DNA of 64,000 bases, taken from Takakia lepidozioides. Its lineage: Eukaryota > Streptophyta > Takakiopsida > Takakiales > Takakiaceae. How positions within the stretch are numbered: position 1 is the first letter of the stretch; each line of letters opens with the position of its first letter. Below the pieces are notes generated by a model, which was not told the DNA's origin, ran no database searches, and saw only the letters and a program-made list of their open reading frames with translations. Of this stretch, positions 50,169 through 61,549 are shown piece after piece. Location: assembly GCA_030704615.1 (NCBI GenBank), contig CM060734.1, positions 63,816,042-63,880,041 of the forward strand. Direction: 5' to 3'. Both the position numbers and the translations under genes were made by a program.

Positions 50169-53100
50169 ACACATATTGTGTGGGAGTATCCGAATGAAGG
50201 CATTTGCCTTCTGGAATTGTTTGGCGGGATCAGCACCGGATTGGCTACTGTGCTACATGCAGGTGTGCGGGTAAGGCGTTATGTAGTGTGAATGCAGGGG
50301 AGTAACATTGAAAATTTTGTTGGGAATCAAATTACGGCATTGGTGAAGAAGGGAGTGCCTGGTACTAATGTCGGGAGGGAATTACCCAGGCCTACAGGTA
50401 ATTCCATGGGAACACTATGCTCTTGCTCTGCCAGGACAAAATATGGCTAAGTCATAACATGCGCATTTTTCATCCTTGGAATGAATGATTTTCGTCGCGT
50501 ATGTTTAACCTAGAAACTCGAGCTGAGAAAAACGAGGAGGAAGACGACGGGCAACTCTTCACAGCTGCTGCCGTGGAGTTGTCAGGCAGGCTGGCTTGGG
50601 AACTTACACCTGCGCCATGTGAATCAGCTTGCCTTAAAGCGCGACGTTAAGGGATCTGCTTGGCATTTTGTGCAAAGAGAAGCGGTGCCTCTTTCTGCGT
50701 GGTAATAATCAATTTTGAAAGCTGAGCAGGTGCTAAGAGCGGTGCACTACCGCTGCCGCCATTGTCTTGAAGGGTATAGTTATGAGGAGATAGAGCGCAG
50801 CAACAGCTGTTGGGGAATGAGAAGTGCAGGCTGGTGTGGATGCGACTCGGGTTATCTGTAATTAAGACTTGTAGTTACCTTCTGTCTTAGAGCTGTAGGA
50901 GCACATCAATCCTTAGGGCAGAAGTACACATGTAGAAGGATAGGGTAGAGGTTGGCAAGCACAAGGATGTTGCCAGCTGATGAAGCAAGCCGTCATGACA
51001 TGATGAGAACTGGAATCAAGATGAGAAGAAGCGTTGAATATGGCTGATGACAGCGATGGTGAGGTGCCAGCTTAGCAGGCAGAACCACCGCTTCACACGA
51101 GTATAAGACAGATAAGTTCTAAGAGTGTGGGCTTCTCTTTTTGGGCACTTAGGAATGACTTTGTGAAGTTTTTGGAACTGTCTCTTGTATCTGCTGAAGG
51201 GGACAAAAATGTGAGGAGTAGAAAAGGCCTTTGAAAATGGAATGAAGACACTGGAATTCAAACCAGGATAGGGTGGAGATGGATGCACCTGTTGTTACAC
51301 TGTCATTAGGAAAAAGATAGAGGGGACAAGGATAGCTCACATCAGGGTCAGAATGGTTGCTGTTGTTGTGTTCATTTTCTTTATTTTCAGTGTCTTCAGC
51401 CAGCATAAGCAAACCAGCCCTGGATGTTAAAACAGTGGAGCCAGTGTAGAATTAGCTTGGTGGATAAAGGAGAACAGGGATGGTCAGACAGAAACGGATT
51501 TGAAGAACTGAGAGGGATGACGTGGATGGGGAAGAAAAGTCAATACTGTTTTGGGGTTTGGATCTGATTTATAGAAGTGTTCTCAACATGTGAATGACTG
51601 AGGTTTGCATTTGAGGAGAAAAAGAGAGCTGTCAGGGTGGGTGATTTGAGATCTGTAGAAGGGTTGTGAAGCACCTTGGCCAAATAGGATCCACTTGGGG
51701 AAAGATAGTGCAAGGAACAGTCACTGGAGAGAGAGAAAAAGAGAAAGACTGACAGAGGGGCAGATCATGTCTTGTAACCAAGGTTGACTTCAATGATGGA
51801 TGCACTGGATGCCTGGCTGGATGTGCATTTGCATTGCATCATAGCCATGCTGTTGTGAAAAAATGAGGAATCCACACACCAAGGAAAAAGGATTTGAGAG
51901 AAAGAAAAAGTGAAAAGGGAGAAGGGTTGATGAGGGATGGACAAATGGAGAGGCAAGGTCAAGAAGACATGAACCCTGAATGATCAAACTAGTGGGCCTG
52001 CAGTTCATGGCAGATCTGAGCTGTCCACCCGCCTAGACCGTGATCTCATTACAAAAAGGGGCTTCCGACGTGTTGCAGACCAAGGGCACTGCCCACAAGG
52101 GCAGTGTTTATCACTGACATAGGGCTGATTGCATCACTGAATACATCGTGGCAGCATAGTTGGTGCTGTACCTGCAGGTAGAGGATGTTGTGTAAAAGGT
52201 AGAACCAAGAGTGAACAACAATTTGACTCCCCATCCATGTCTTCTCTTCCGCTGCGGCGTGGATGAGGATTGCTTGAACTCTGATCACGAAGGAGCTGAG
52301 GGAAACCCACAGCCAAGTGACGACAGTGGGACAGATTAGAAGAACCTTCTTTCTTTTGCTCCGCTTAGAATGGAAGGAAGCACAATTAGAATTATACAGA
52401 AGGGGATTCACGCCCCTTCTTTTTCACACTACAGTTACTTGTATTGGAGAGGGATGAGACTGCACGACCTGTCTCACTCCGTCATGTTGCTCAGATGGTG
52501 CAGCAGTACCCTGAGTTGTTGCCGGTGTCTGCAGTTCGTGGATACCAGCAAGCCTTGCTAGCAGACATTTTGTTCCTGGGGGCGCAGGATTTGGAGCAGG
52601 TGGGCTCCATTGATTTGGTAGTGGCATGTTGGCCCTGCCAAGGGCATTCATCAGCCGGACATGGCAATGGATTGCGAGACTCGAGGTCGGGTCTGTTTTG
52701 GGAGATGGTGCGGGTTTTGCGCCACTTGCAGCTTCATCAAGCTGTATCTCCAGCATACATCTTAGAGAATGTGCCACTGATGGGCGATTCTCGAGCCAGG
52801 GTGATGGCCAGTGTGCATCAAGTCCGGTCGTGGCTTGGGTCAGCAGTGTTGCTGGATGCAGCTGCAGTGGGCTCACGGGCTCATCGTCCACGGCTATGGT
52901 GGACTAACTTGATGCCACCCACACTGCTCAAGCGTGCATTTGATGGGGTGCAGCGGCCAACACACCTCACAATGGATAGCATTTTGGACACATGGAGGCA
53001 GTCTCAACGTGTGAGACACGATGACCGTTCGCCTTTGGCAATGGTCAACAGGGTGGGTCAACCACGAGTAGCATTACCTACATGCCGCACTAACCGTGCA
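50169..53100 (+). pseudogene. DNMT3-like cytosine-5 DNA methyltransferase carried by the gypsy element, split
   Basis: Transfers methyl groups from S-adenosylmethionine to cytosine-5. Motif I (AdoMet binding) at about 50199-50270: LLELFGGISTGLATVLHAG followed by VRRY, close to the DNMT3 form (LFDGIATG...V.RY). After a ~2.15-kb insertion (50286-52440) the same frame resumes: ERDETARPVS (motif II region), motif IV DLVVACWPCQGHS with the catalytic Pro-Cys at about 52630, SGLFWEMVRVL, motif VI ENVPLMG at about 52763, and motif VIII region DAAAVGSRAHRPRLWWTNL, which parallels DNMT3 (DA...S.AHR.R..W.NL). No PWWP or ADD domain is seen. The C-terminus (motifs IX-X) is cut at about 53090 by a junction with inverted RT sequence. 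The protein is joined in frame to gag-protease. Confidence 0.87.
50286..52440. mobile_element. ~2.15-kb insertion splitting the methyltransferase gene
   Basis: The methyltransferase frame stops at the left junction and resumes in frame at the right, so this block is an insertion. Its ends are imperfect inverted repeats: GTAGTGTGAATGCAGGGG on the left and the reverse complement of GTAGTGTGAAAAAGAAGGGG on the right. Short similar sequence flanks both sides (GTTATGTA / GTTACTTGTA), so the duplication is not cleanly resolved. The inside has no frame with a recognisable domain. It is probably a non-autonomous hAT- or Mutator-like DNA element. Confidence 0.6.
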
Positions 53101-54133
53101 CATTGTGTGGGGTGAGGCACAATCCTCACCCAACCATCCTCCCACACTCGAAGTAGGTGTATCCCCTCCCACTTGAACCTCTTGGCTCGTTGCAGGATCT
53201 GATCCCTCTCCTTGGCAGTCACAGTGGCTGTCGTGTCTCCCGTGCGGAGGTAGCCCAACACAGCCGAATCCTCATGTATATCTCTGGCACCACCTGGCTC
53301 ATCACTAGCCTCAGGGTCCTCAGACACTCTATCTACAGTCATCCCTGTTGTAGGTCCAACCTGACCTCCCGATGCCAAGATACACAAAAATGCAGATGCG
53401 TGCCATCCCAGCACCATCTCCTTGTCCGTCTCACCATGCCACCGAGCTCCGGTGTCATCCTGTTGGCTCGTGCATGGATTGCGACTCAATCCATCCGCAT
53501 CCCGATTGACCAAACCCGGTCGATGCACAACCTGAAAGTCATACTCCCGGGGTATGAGTGCCCACTGTGCAAGCTTCCCCATAAGCTTGTCTGACTCCAT
53601 CAAGCACTTGAGTGGTTGGTGATCCGTGACAAGGGTGAAGAGATTGCCGTATAGATAGCACCTGAAGTGTGCCACGGCCCACACTGTAGCTAAGCATTCT
53701 CCCTCATATGAGCTATACTTAGACTCTGCAGCGTTGTTTGAGCGGCTAGCATAAGCTACTACGAACTCTCTTCCCTCATCATCCACCTGTGTGAGCACCG
53801 CTCCAAGCCCCAGCATGCTCCAATCTGTATGCAGCTGAAAAGGACGCCCCCTGATAGGTCGTCTCAAGATGGGCGCCGAGGTCAACCTCGCCTTGAGCTC
53901 TTTTTAAAGCTCATTCCTGCTCATCTTCCCACTGCCACTTCTGGTCCATCTTGGTCAGCTTGGTTAGAGCCTTTGCAATGGCACTAAATCCCTTAACAAA
54001 CCGTCTATAATAGATTGCTAACCCCATGAAAGCTCAAACTCGGCTCACATCCGTGGGGCATGGAATCTGTGCAATGGCCTCTACCTTAGTCTGCTGCACC
54101 CCCAATCCTCAAGGATATATCATGTGGCCCCGG
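53058..54133 (-). pseudogene. Inverted gypsy RT thumb, RNase H and start of integrase
   Basis: Reading minus from 54133: RT connection (KVEAIAQIPCPTDVSRV, then AFMGLAIYYRRFVKGFSAIAK) with stops, then RNase H in the long frame from 53885 (FQLHTDWSMLGLGAVLTQ, YASRSNNAAESKYSSYEGEC, LVTDHQPLKCLMESDK, HRPGLVNRDADGLSRNP), ending in the start of the integrase zinc region (RIVPHPTQCARLVRHV). It stops abruptly where plus-strand methyltransferase sequence ends. At the other end the RT is cut by the transposon at 54134, so the catalytic RT core is not in the window. The style is that expected for the pol of the methyltransferase element, inverted, but it could be a second element. Confidence 0.8.
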
Positions 54134-54431
54134 GGGGTGCACTCTTTATAAACTGTGCGTATCACGTGCGTTCGTCGCCTAATAAAAAAACCCCCTGTAT
54201 ACGGGTCCTTGGATAATTTATACCCCCTCTGTACATACTTTTTGAAGAATATAAAATCCCCTCCTGTAAATATACAAAAATTTACAATTTTCGAAAAGTA
54301 CCCCCTTCTGTATGTATATTCTCATTTTTCATCATTAAAAATAACCCTCCAATATGTATATGTATGTTTTTATATTATATCGAATTTATTCATTTAAAAC
54401 ATAATAAAATCTAACAAATTAATTAAAAAAA
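54134..54431. repeat. Subterminal repeat region of the DDE-like transposon
   Basis: A CCCCCTSTGTAYATA-like motif recurs about every 35-50 bases: near 54192 (CCCCCTGTATAC), 54224 (CCCCCTCTGTACATA), 54258 (CCCCTCCTGTAAATATA), 54302 (CCCCCTTCTGTATGTATA) and 54347 (weaker). This AT-rich block lies between the stop of the transposase gene and the interrupted gypsy RT, the place where transposase-binding repeats would be. Terminal inverted repeats could not be confirmed. Confidence 0.5.
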
Positions 54432-57400
54432 TTATTTGCCTTTGATAAAGTTGTCAAAGACTTTTCGGTCATTTGCATCAAGAACATATGTGTTTGACTT
54501 GACATTGTACTTTAAACATGCTAACGCGATAATGGAATCCAAATCAACCATCATGTTATCCGTCAAATCGTACGTATAGACCCCTCCTCGAATTTTTTGG
54601 TACCATGCTAACCCAATCTCCATATGAGAGGGACGCTCCAATAAATCAACAGAATCCCTACATTCTACAAACCGCTTATTGATTTTCTTCCGCATTCTTT
54701 GAACCCTGCCCAAATACCAAGTGCCTTTGGTTGCTCCTCTGCAGGTTTTCCCTGGTCTACCATTCCTGTTTGTAGTTTGGATCGCAGTCTCCCCATCAAC
54801 AAAAAATACAGCACAATCCGAACCCAATCCCAAGCTCGTGGCTTTGTTGCTGGTAGTTGGTTTGTTTTCTCGACAAAACAACATCGATGCACTTCTTACT
54901 CGTGTCAATCTATCCTTGGATAGAGTAGGGTTGCCATTGAGTTGGCTAACCAAAGTGCTTTTGAATATGGTCTTCCCGTCTACTTTGACAAATGGAACCA
55001 CTGCCTTCGATCCATCTTTCTCTTGTTCAAACTCATCAATGACAGCATCCAGAGTATGTCTCAATTCACTTTGAACAAGTACCTCTTCTGCATGATCATC
55101 CAAAGGTTGGCTCAAAACATCCTCCATTGAATTCGAAGGCCCGCACACCAATTCATCTTCCACGACCTCATTTTGAATATGTGTGTCTGCATTAAGAGGA
55201 CAAATAGAATCTATGGCATTGACATCATCACCCTCCTCTTCCATGCTTTTGAATAGCTCGACCTCCATTTGTCTCTCAATTGTCCATGGCTCATTCCACC
55301 AATCCAAGTTTGTTGCTTTGTTTGGTTTCATCCCAAGTTTATGGCATAAAAGTTGCGCTTCTAGAAATCCAGTTTTCAAAGCCTCCACAATGCAATCATC
55401 CGATTGGACAGTAGAAAAGTCGGACAAATCAGCAAGGGGGATACCTGGCTTCTTCTCCAAAGAAGACCATATGTGTTCTTGTTTCTTGTGAGCTCTTGAG
55501 AACTTGGGTCCTTTTGGATTTGCCTCGAACTCGGATATGCGTGTTAATGCTCCCGCACTCTCAATCAAATCACACCCGTCATATGTCCTCTCATTCCGTG
55601 ACATACCTCCCACTTTGCTGAAGAATATTTCACACACATCTGAACCAACAAGGCTCAAATGAACTTGCACATGATTAAACTTATCCTTGAACAATTTGAT
55701 AAGTAGAACCACGTAGTGGCATGAAATTTGTAAATCCAAGTATGCTTCCCTGCTAATGAAGAAGGATTTCAGATTATACACCTCGTGCTGGAATAGCCAC
55801 AACTTCCACAATCTGAAAAAAAAATGATACCTTCGCAGCAGATTGTACCCTCTCACACAATGACATGTGAGGAGACAAAAAAATGTCGATGTAGCATGAA
55901 ATGATGTATAGGTAAATTTCAGTACCTTTGGTCCTCTCTCTTCGATGATTCACAGTTGATTGTAACTCCCTCAAACAAGCTTGCACCTTCCGAGATGCCA
56001 GTCGTTGAGCTGCTGCCCAATTCTGTCGATCTTCTCTTTTGATATCACATTCCCGAAGTCCATGCTTGTCCACTGAAAATGAATGGTAGACCAATAACAC
56101 ATGATTCAATGTAGCAACCTCATCACCCAACACCAAAGTCCGTGATGCACTGTCCAAGGGATTTACCAATTTTTTCCCATTGTGGATGAAGTCCTGATCA
56201 TGGAGTCCGTATATATCTCCCCCGTTGCACACTCGACCTGTAAACAACCATCCTTCCCAAGGGATGCAAAATCTATTTCCAGCCCCATTGGCATAATCTT
56301 CTAACATCACTTTTCTCCTCCTACTATCTCCGTCTGAAGCATGCCCAATTATAGGCCCAACCACGTCCCTCACATATTTGTCCCACAACTGTCTCACCAC
56401 TTCCCATTGTGATCTCACAAAATTGTTGTCAAATCTATTGCAAGTGAGCTGGATTACCAATACCAATCGAGGTAACCGTACATGTAGAGGATTTGCTATC
56501 AACACTCTAGCATAATGGGCAACCACATTGTTTTTGAATGCCTCCACAATATGTTGGTACCCTGATTCCCCTTCTCCCACTTGCACCACAAAATTTGAAA
56601 TACATACATGGTTGTCTTGAAGCCCACAAACCCGAGAAAGGTGTCATCCCTAGCAATCCAACGTACCAATCGCTTCACAACAGTTTCATCTTCGGCCACC
56701 ATCACTGGGATGCTTCCCAATGGAATATTTGCATCTTCCATCACATCTCTGTAAATTCCAGCCACATGCTGAAATATATCATCCGTTTCTCCCGCTCTAT
56801 ACTTCAAACCTTTCCTCAAAGACCGTTTGTAGTATCAATAGAAGGACCCCCCACATTTGAAGCCAAAAAATGATGCAATCTCGGACCCCCCCAAAGCTGC
56901 ACAGTCTCAAACATTGTTTTTGTGCTAGTACCATACCTCTTCCCTTGTGGAGACCTGTCAATATTCTTGCCCATATCAACAAAAAATCCCACAAACTTTC
57001 TTTTCCTTCAAAATCCCCCCTCCTATGTGCATCAACAATATCACGACAAAATTTGAGAACATCTCCTCTTTCAATTGCCTCAATCCCAGACTCCTTCAAA
57101 CTCCTACATCGCACAGACAATGATGCCACTTTGGTCCTGGCCTCCCACAATTTGAACCTCAACTGCCTCAACTCCTGTCTGTTTTTGTAAACTTGTTTGA
57201 CAATCTCCGCATTTCCAAGATATGACAACCTTCTTCCCTTGCCAGTATCTCTCTCCCCTCTACATTCCATGGCACCTCTTTCTCTATATACCCTCATTCT
57301 GAAGTCATTTTCCAAGGGAATGGAAGAACATGCTGAACATCTCAAGTTTGGAAATGGCTCCCCATCCAATGACACTCTAAAACAATCCGCGTGCCAAAAC

Positions 57401-58429
57401 GTACCAACAACCTTATGCTCTTGATTGTTTAGAGTGATGGTTGCATTTGTCAACGGCTCGACATACCACTTCTTTCCTCCCTTGCTATCTTGAAGGAATG
57501 GTTTCAGACTTATTCTCTGCTGGTTGTACTCCCACCATTCATCCCATAGGCCCCAACACAAACTGCTTCCACAATCTCAAATCTGTTTCCAGGATTGTCC
57601 TCACAAAACCGAGCGACTTCCTCTAATGCCTCCTTCACCCTGTTCTTCTTTGCGTCTAATGCTTCATCTGCATTTACAGGGCTGATGACACATTGTGATG
57701 AACCCTTCCCATGACGCCTCTCATAGGCTATGCGATGCCCCTCACTCCTCAAATGAGATCTCATAAAGTTTGCACATGCATCATATGGTTTGTTTTTCCC
57801 AGACCGTGCATAAACATCCTCACACTCAACACACCATATGTGGAACATTGCTTGTCCTTGTTGATCCTTTGTCATCAGCTCAAACTTGTCACATCGTCCT
57901 TCTGCAGAGATTTTCCTTTCAACGGCTCTAATCTCTTTCTGCCATTTTTGAATATCGTTGGATGTAGCCAACGTGCTGCACAATCTACCATATCTCTGCT
58001 GAAGTGCATGCTCATGTGCATGGTCTTCATTTCCACCATTGCCAGCAAAGGGTGTATCAGGGTCCATCCTCATCTTGGTAGACACTGGTGTCGGGTCCTC
58101 ACCTGGTCTGTCCTCATGCAAGATCGTAGAACCACTGGAAGATAGAGGTCTTTTCAATCCTTGGTCCCCATCATTTTGGTCTGAAATCTTAATGTGTACA
58201 GTATCCCCTTTCAGAACCATCCTCTCTTCTTGCTTGGCTGAAAGGACACTACCCCCCATGGAAAGGAAATGAAATTTTGCTGAGACAAGCTCATCACCTA
58301 TAATTTCTGCTCGGATGCATTTGTATGTGACACCTTGCATAGTGAACACAGAACCAAGCCTGTTTGGTGATGCATCTCCTCCAACAAGCAGGACTTTTAC
58401 TTCCAACCCTTCTTCCATGATGAGTTCAC
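54432..58429 (-). pseudogene. DDE/RNase-H-fold-like transposase of an unnamed family, frameshifted
   Basis: Read on minus from a splice acceptor at 58429. The first ORF (to 57510) has an N-terminal globular part and a zinc-finger-like stretch (WCVECEDVY...NFMRSHLRSEGH). The next block (57561-56797) has a Cys-rich motif (RCSACSSIPLENDFRMRV) and helical YKNRQELRQLRFKLWEARTK. The 56819-56499 block has MVAEDETVVKRLVRW, and the 56589-55774 block has HASDGDSRRRKVML and GLHDQDFIHNGKKL. The last ORF (55856-54432) has SDVCEIFFSKVGGM and a long acidic, Lys-rich tail. The acidic residues in AEDET, SDGD and CEIFF suggest a DDE-type catalytic triad. Frame changes separate the blocks. I recall similar uncharacterised proteins from algae, corals and early plants but cannot name the family. 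Confidence 0.6.
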
Positions 58430-58749
58430 CTGCAAAATGCAATGAAAATATTTCAAATCAGACCTTGATAGACCAATAACAAAGCACCCGGGTTGGAAGG
58501 TTCCAAAGTCCTGTTTTATACAACCCTATAGGCTGTCCAAGTAGGAACTACGTTCATAAGAGGATGAAATGTATACAGAAGCAAGTACCTGATTGATGAG
58601 TTTGATGTTGTTAATTTTTTGCTGCTGCTATTGACCAAATGCTGCTACTTCCACTGCTGGTAGCCCTCTTGGGTGATCCCGAACCCACAGTCCATCCTTG
58701 CATCAGCGGCTAGCCCTCCCTCCACACTAACATATTTAAATACAAAGTT

Positions 58750-59490
58750 ATGTCAAACTCCCTACGATGTTGCATGAAGAAAGCTCACCTTGTTGACAAT
58801 ATTGTCCCACCGCTGTGGATCAAATTTATAGAACTCCTGCCAGCGCTGTTCCTTGCTCCAAATCTGGCCCTCTTGGATGATTTTGCACCCACGATCCTCT
58901 CCCTGCATCAACAGCTACCCCCTCCCTCCACACTAACAATGCGTACATCATGCCTCTGCAGCTACTACTGTGGCTTCCAGTTGACCATCTACCCATCCAG
59001 GTTTCTTGTAGCTATCATTCCACATGGAATCATAGGTAATCTGGAGCTTGGAATCCGCCATCTGGAAATCTAGGGACGACTCTGATAATAGGGAAAAACA
59101 GGCTGAAATGTGTTGAAGAAGGTACCTTCATTAGCAGTCCCTTGTTCTATCTATTATCTTTTTTTAGGTACTGTCATGCTACCACACTCGGCAGCAACTT
59201 GCAAAGTCACTCCAGAGCACCGCAGATCCACCCAACGAGCTAACTTACAGAATTCAATACATATGCTTCAGGGCTGAGTCTGATGAGAGGGAAAAACAGG
59301 CTGAAACAGGTCAAACCAGAAGGTCAGGCTGAAATACGTTGAAGAAGGTACCTTTCATCAGCAGTGCCTTGCTTTATCAATTGCGCTGTTGCCGCTGCTG
59401 TTTCCAGTTGACCATCCACCCACATTGTCCCACCATTGACTGGGGTCAGAAAAGTGTCTCATTCCAAAGCTTCTCTTCATCTCTGTGGTG
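58750..59490 (-). pseudogene. OSB-like PDF-motif fragments (minus)
   Basis: Two degraded modules. Near 59490-59400 the minus strand reads DEEKLWNETLFSDPSQWWDN, a good match to the PDF motif of plant OSB proteins (organellar single-stranded-DNA-binding). Near 59070-58970 it reads SMWNDSYKKPGWVDGQLEA, like the second half of the motif, and near 58830-58790 FDPQRWWDNI. Stops lie between them. A related inverted copy is at 62640-63400 and diverged relatives occur in the CACTA element. Confidence 0.6.
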
Positions 59491-59517
59491 CTATTGTAGG
59501 GTGGCTTCAATGCCCAA

Positions 59518-60169
59518 GTGGGCAAAGGGCTCCATCAGGAAGATATCATTGGGTCTTCTGGTGAGGACGAGCTGAATTCTAATGGCAGACGGTTAATTAA
59601 CTGTCTGGAAGAGCTTCAGCTTTTGACCTTGATTAACAAGACAAGAGGTGACCAAGTACAGTGGACTCGTGAGAAATCCCAAACTGGGGAACGTTCCATT
59701 GTGGACTATATCATAATGGACAAAAATTTGTTCCCCCAGTGTGCCAATGTGTTGATCGACAGAAGTGATATTGGTACCTCTGACCACTTTCTGGACTGAG
59801 ATCAAAAGGTGTTTTCCCAAGGCCAGAGTAGAAGAGATTCTCAAGGACCTGGACCTGGATCCGCAAGTCTTGACCCTGCTGGATAAATCAGACTTAGAGG
59901 CTGTAGTGTCCAAAGCCATGTCTATTGCCATGAGATTGTCTGATGAAAATGAAGTTAGGCATAAAACTTCCCTGAACTTGTTTCTAGTCAGTGACATGGG
60001 GGAGGACATCTTGGATGACCTCAAGGGTCCACCCACTCTCGGCACTAGACTGAAATTTAAACTCAGGGAAGGAAGCCTACCTTTGAACATGAAACAGAAG
60101 CAGAGAGGAAAGGGGGAGTGCACTCTCCCAAGTGAACCTGCATCATTCAGTTGGCAAGACCGTGGCTGA
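59518..60169 (+). mobile_element. LINE endonuclease fragment and associated repeat
   Basis: Plus-strand ORF 59518-59799 covers the end of a LINE endonuclease domain (NGRRLINCLEELQLLTLINK, then ERSIVDYIIMDKN and DIGTSDHF). A second frame (59765-60169) of unknown nature follows, KSDLEAVVSKAMSIAMRLSD and onward. The same order of pieces, diverged, is seen in the CACTA element around 23940-24885. Confidence 0.65.
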
Positions 60170-60559
60170 AAAATTGATCCATTTGAAGACACCACGGTGC
60201 AGCTGAGCACAGCCTGACATGACAACAATTAAACATCATACTGAGACAAGAGAAGCAGTCAAGGACACAGTCATGCATATGGCAGCAAGTGATCACCCTT
60301 CAAACATGATTGAAAACATACATGAGGTCAAAGGCAATAAGAAATCAGCGAAGGGTACTGCAGCTAACAGTTGGAGTGTCTTTAAAGACAAAGGGAAGAG
60401 AAAGAAACACTTCACTGGCAATGAGGGGAGGCTGTGGAAACGCCAAGAGGATGGCACAAATGATAGAAATAACAGGCTGGGCAAAGGATCCTGCAGGAAG
60501 AAGAAAGGGTGTGTCAGCATGGAAAGGACGTGCGGCTCATTCCAACAGAAAGGGGAACA
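60170..60559. other. Non-coding part of the left arm
   Basis: I recognise nothing here. Open frames at 60219-60572 and on minus are short, low-complexity (Lys/Arg/Asn-rich) and unsupported. The stretch is repeated inverted at 61555-61930. Confidence 0.4.
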
Positions 60560-61200
60560 TGAGTCTGAGTGAGAGGGAAAAACAGGCTGAAACAGGTCAA
60601 ACCAGAAGTCAGGCTGAAATACGTTGAGAAGGGTACCTTTCATCAGTCCCAGTGCCTTGCTTTATCAATTGCGCTGTTGCCGCCTGCTTCGTTTCCAGTT
60701 GACCATCCACCCACTATTGTCCCCCCATTGACTGGGTCAGAAAAGTTTCTCATTCCAAAAGCTTCTCTCAAATCTCTGTGGTGCTATTGTAGGGTGGCTT
60801 TCAATGCCCAAGTGGGCCAAGGGCTCTCATCATCAGAATATATCATTGGGTCTTCTGGTGAGGACGAGCTTAATTCTAATGGCAGACGGTTAATTAACTG
60901 TCTGGAAGAGCTTCAGCTTTTGACCTTGATTAACAAGACAAGAGGTGACCAAGTACAGTGGACTCGTGAGAAATCCCAAACTGGGAACGTTCCATTGTGG
61001 ACTATATCTAATGGACAAAAATTTGTTCCCCCCAGTGTGCCCAATGTTGTTATCGACAGAAGTGATATTGGTACCCTGGTACCCCTTGACCACTTTCTGG
61101 ACTGAGATCAAAAGGTGTTTTCCCAAGGCCAGATAGAAGAGATTTCTCAAGGACCTGGACCTGGATCCGCAAGTCTTGACCCTGCTGGATAATCAGACTT
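60560..61200 (+). repeat. Direct copy of 59275-59900 lying between the inverted arms
   Basis: It starts with the same GAGAGGGAAAAACAGGCTGAAAC sequence as 59285 and repeats the OSB-like and LINE endonuclease segment. Compared with that segment it carries frequent one- to three-base insertions (for example CCCCCC for CCCCC and GTGCCC for GTGCC near 61030), so its frames are scrambled. Confidence 0.75.
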
Positions 61201-61549
61201 AGAGGCTGTAGTGTTTACCAACTTTGAAAGTCTCGAGGCTGAGCCAAAAGCCCAGGCCCCTCCTGAGGCCTAGTTTTTGGGCAAATCACACACAGCAGAT
61301 TGATTCTGTGTGAAGTGTTTTCTAGAGGATATCTGGAAACCCGGATTAATACTTATACTTATCGATGGTATCTTACTACCAACGTCGCCCTGTTCCTTTG
61401 TTCCCACTGAACTGGGCGCGGGGTCAATGGCCAAGGCTACGGCAAACAATGTCTTATGAGTACAATCTCATCCTTATCATCCCTCGCCTTTTGGAAAATT
61501 CCACCATAATTGAAGGCAATTGGTTGTTGTACTTAACTGCACGAATGTT
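61201..61549. other. Spacer of the inverted repeat
   Basis: No gene. The first part (61210-61350) is weakly similar to the CACTA-borne LINE repeat around 24310-24450 (CTCGAGGCTGAG, TCTGGAAA). The rest is unassigned. Confidence 0.45.

Larger units (their letters stand above)
58167..60559 (+). repeat. Left arm of a large inverted repeat
   Basis: This arm pairs with 61550-64000 read in reverse: 58167 pairs with 64000, 58575 with about 63590, 59050 with about 63120, 59456 with 62706, 60080 with about 62045, and 60550 with about 61555. Similarity is high but broken by many 1-5-base indels. The arm includes the 5' part of the transposase gene, OSB-like fragments (minus) and a LINE fragment (plus). 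The spacer is about 1 kb, and the right arm continues past the window end. Confidence 0.85.

Noticed and set aside
52626-52907. 93-codon frame overlapping the methyltransferase
   Set aside because: Out-of-frame shadow of the DNMT reading frame, which carries the motifs.
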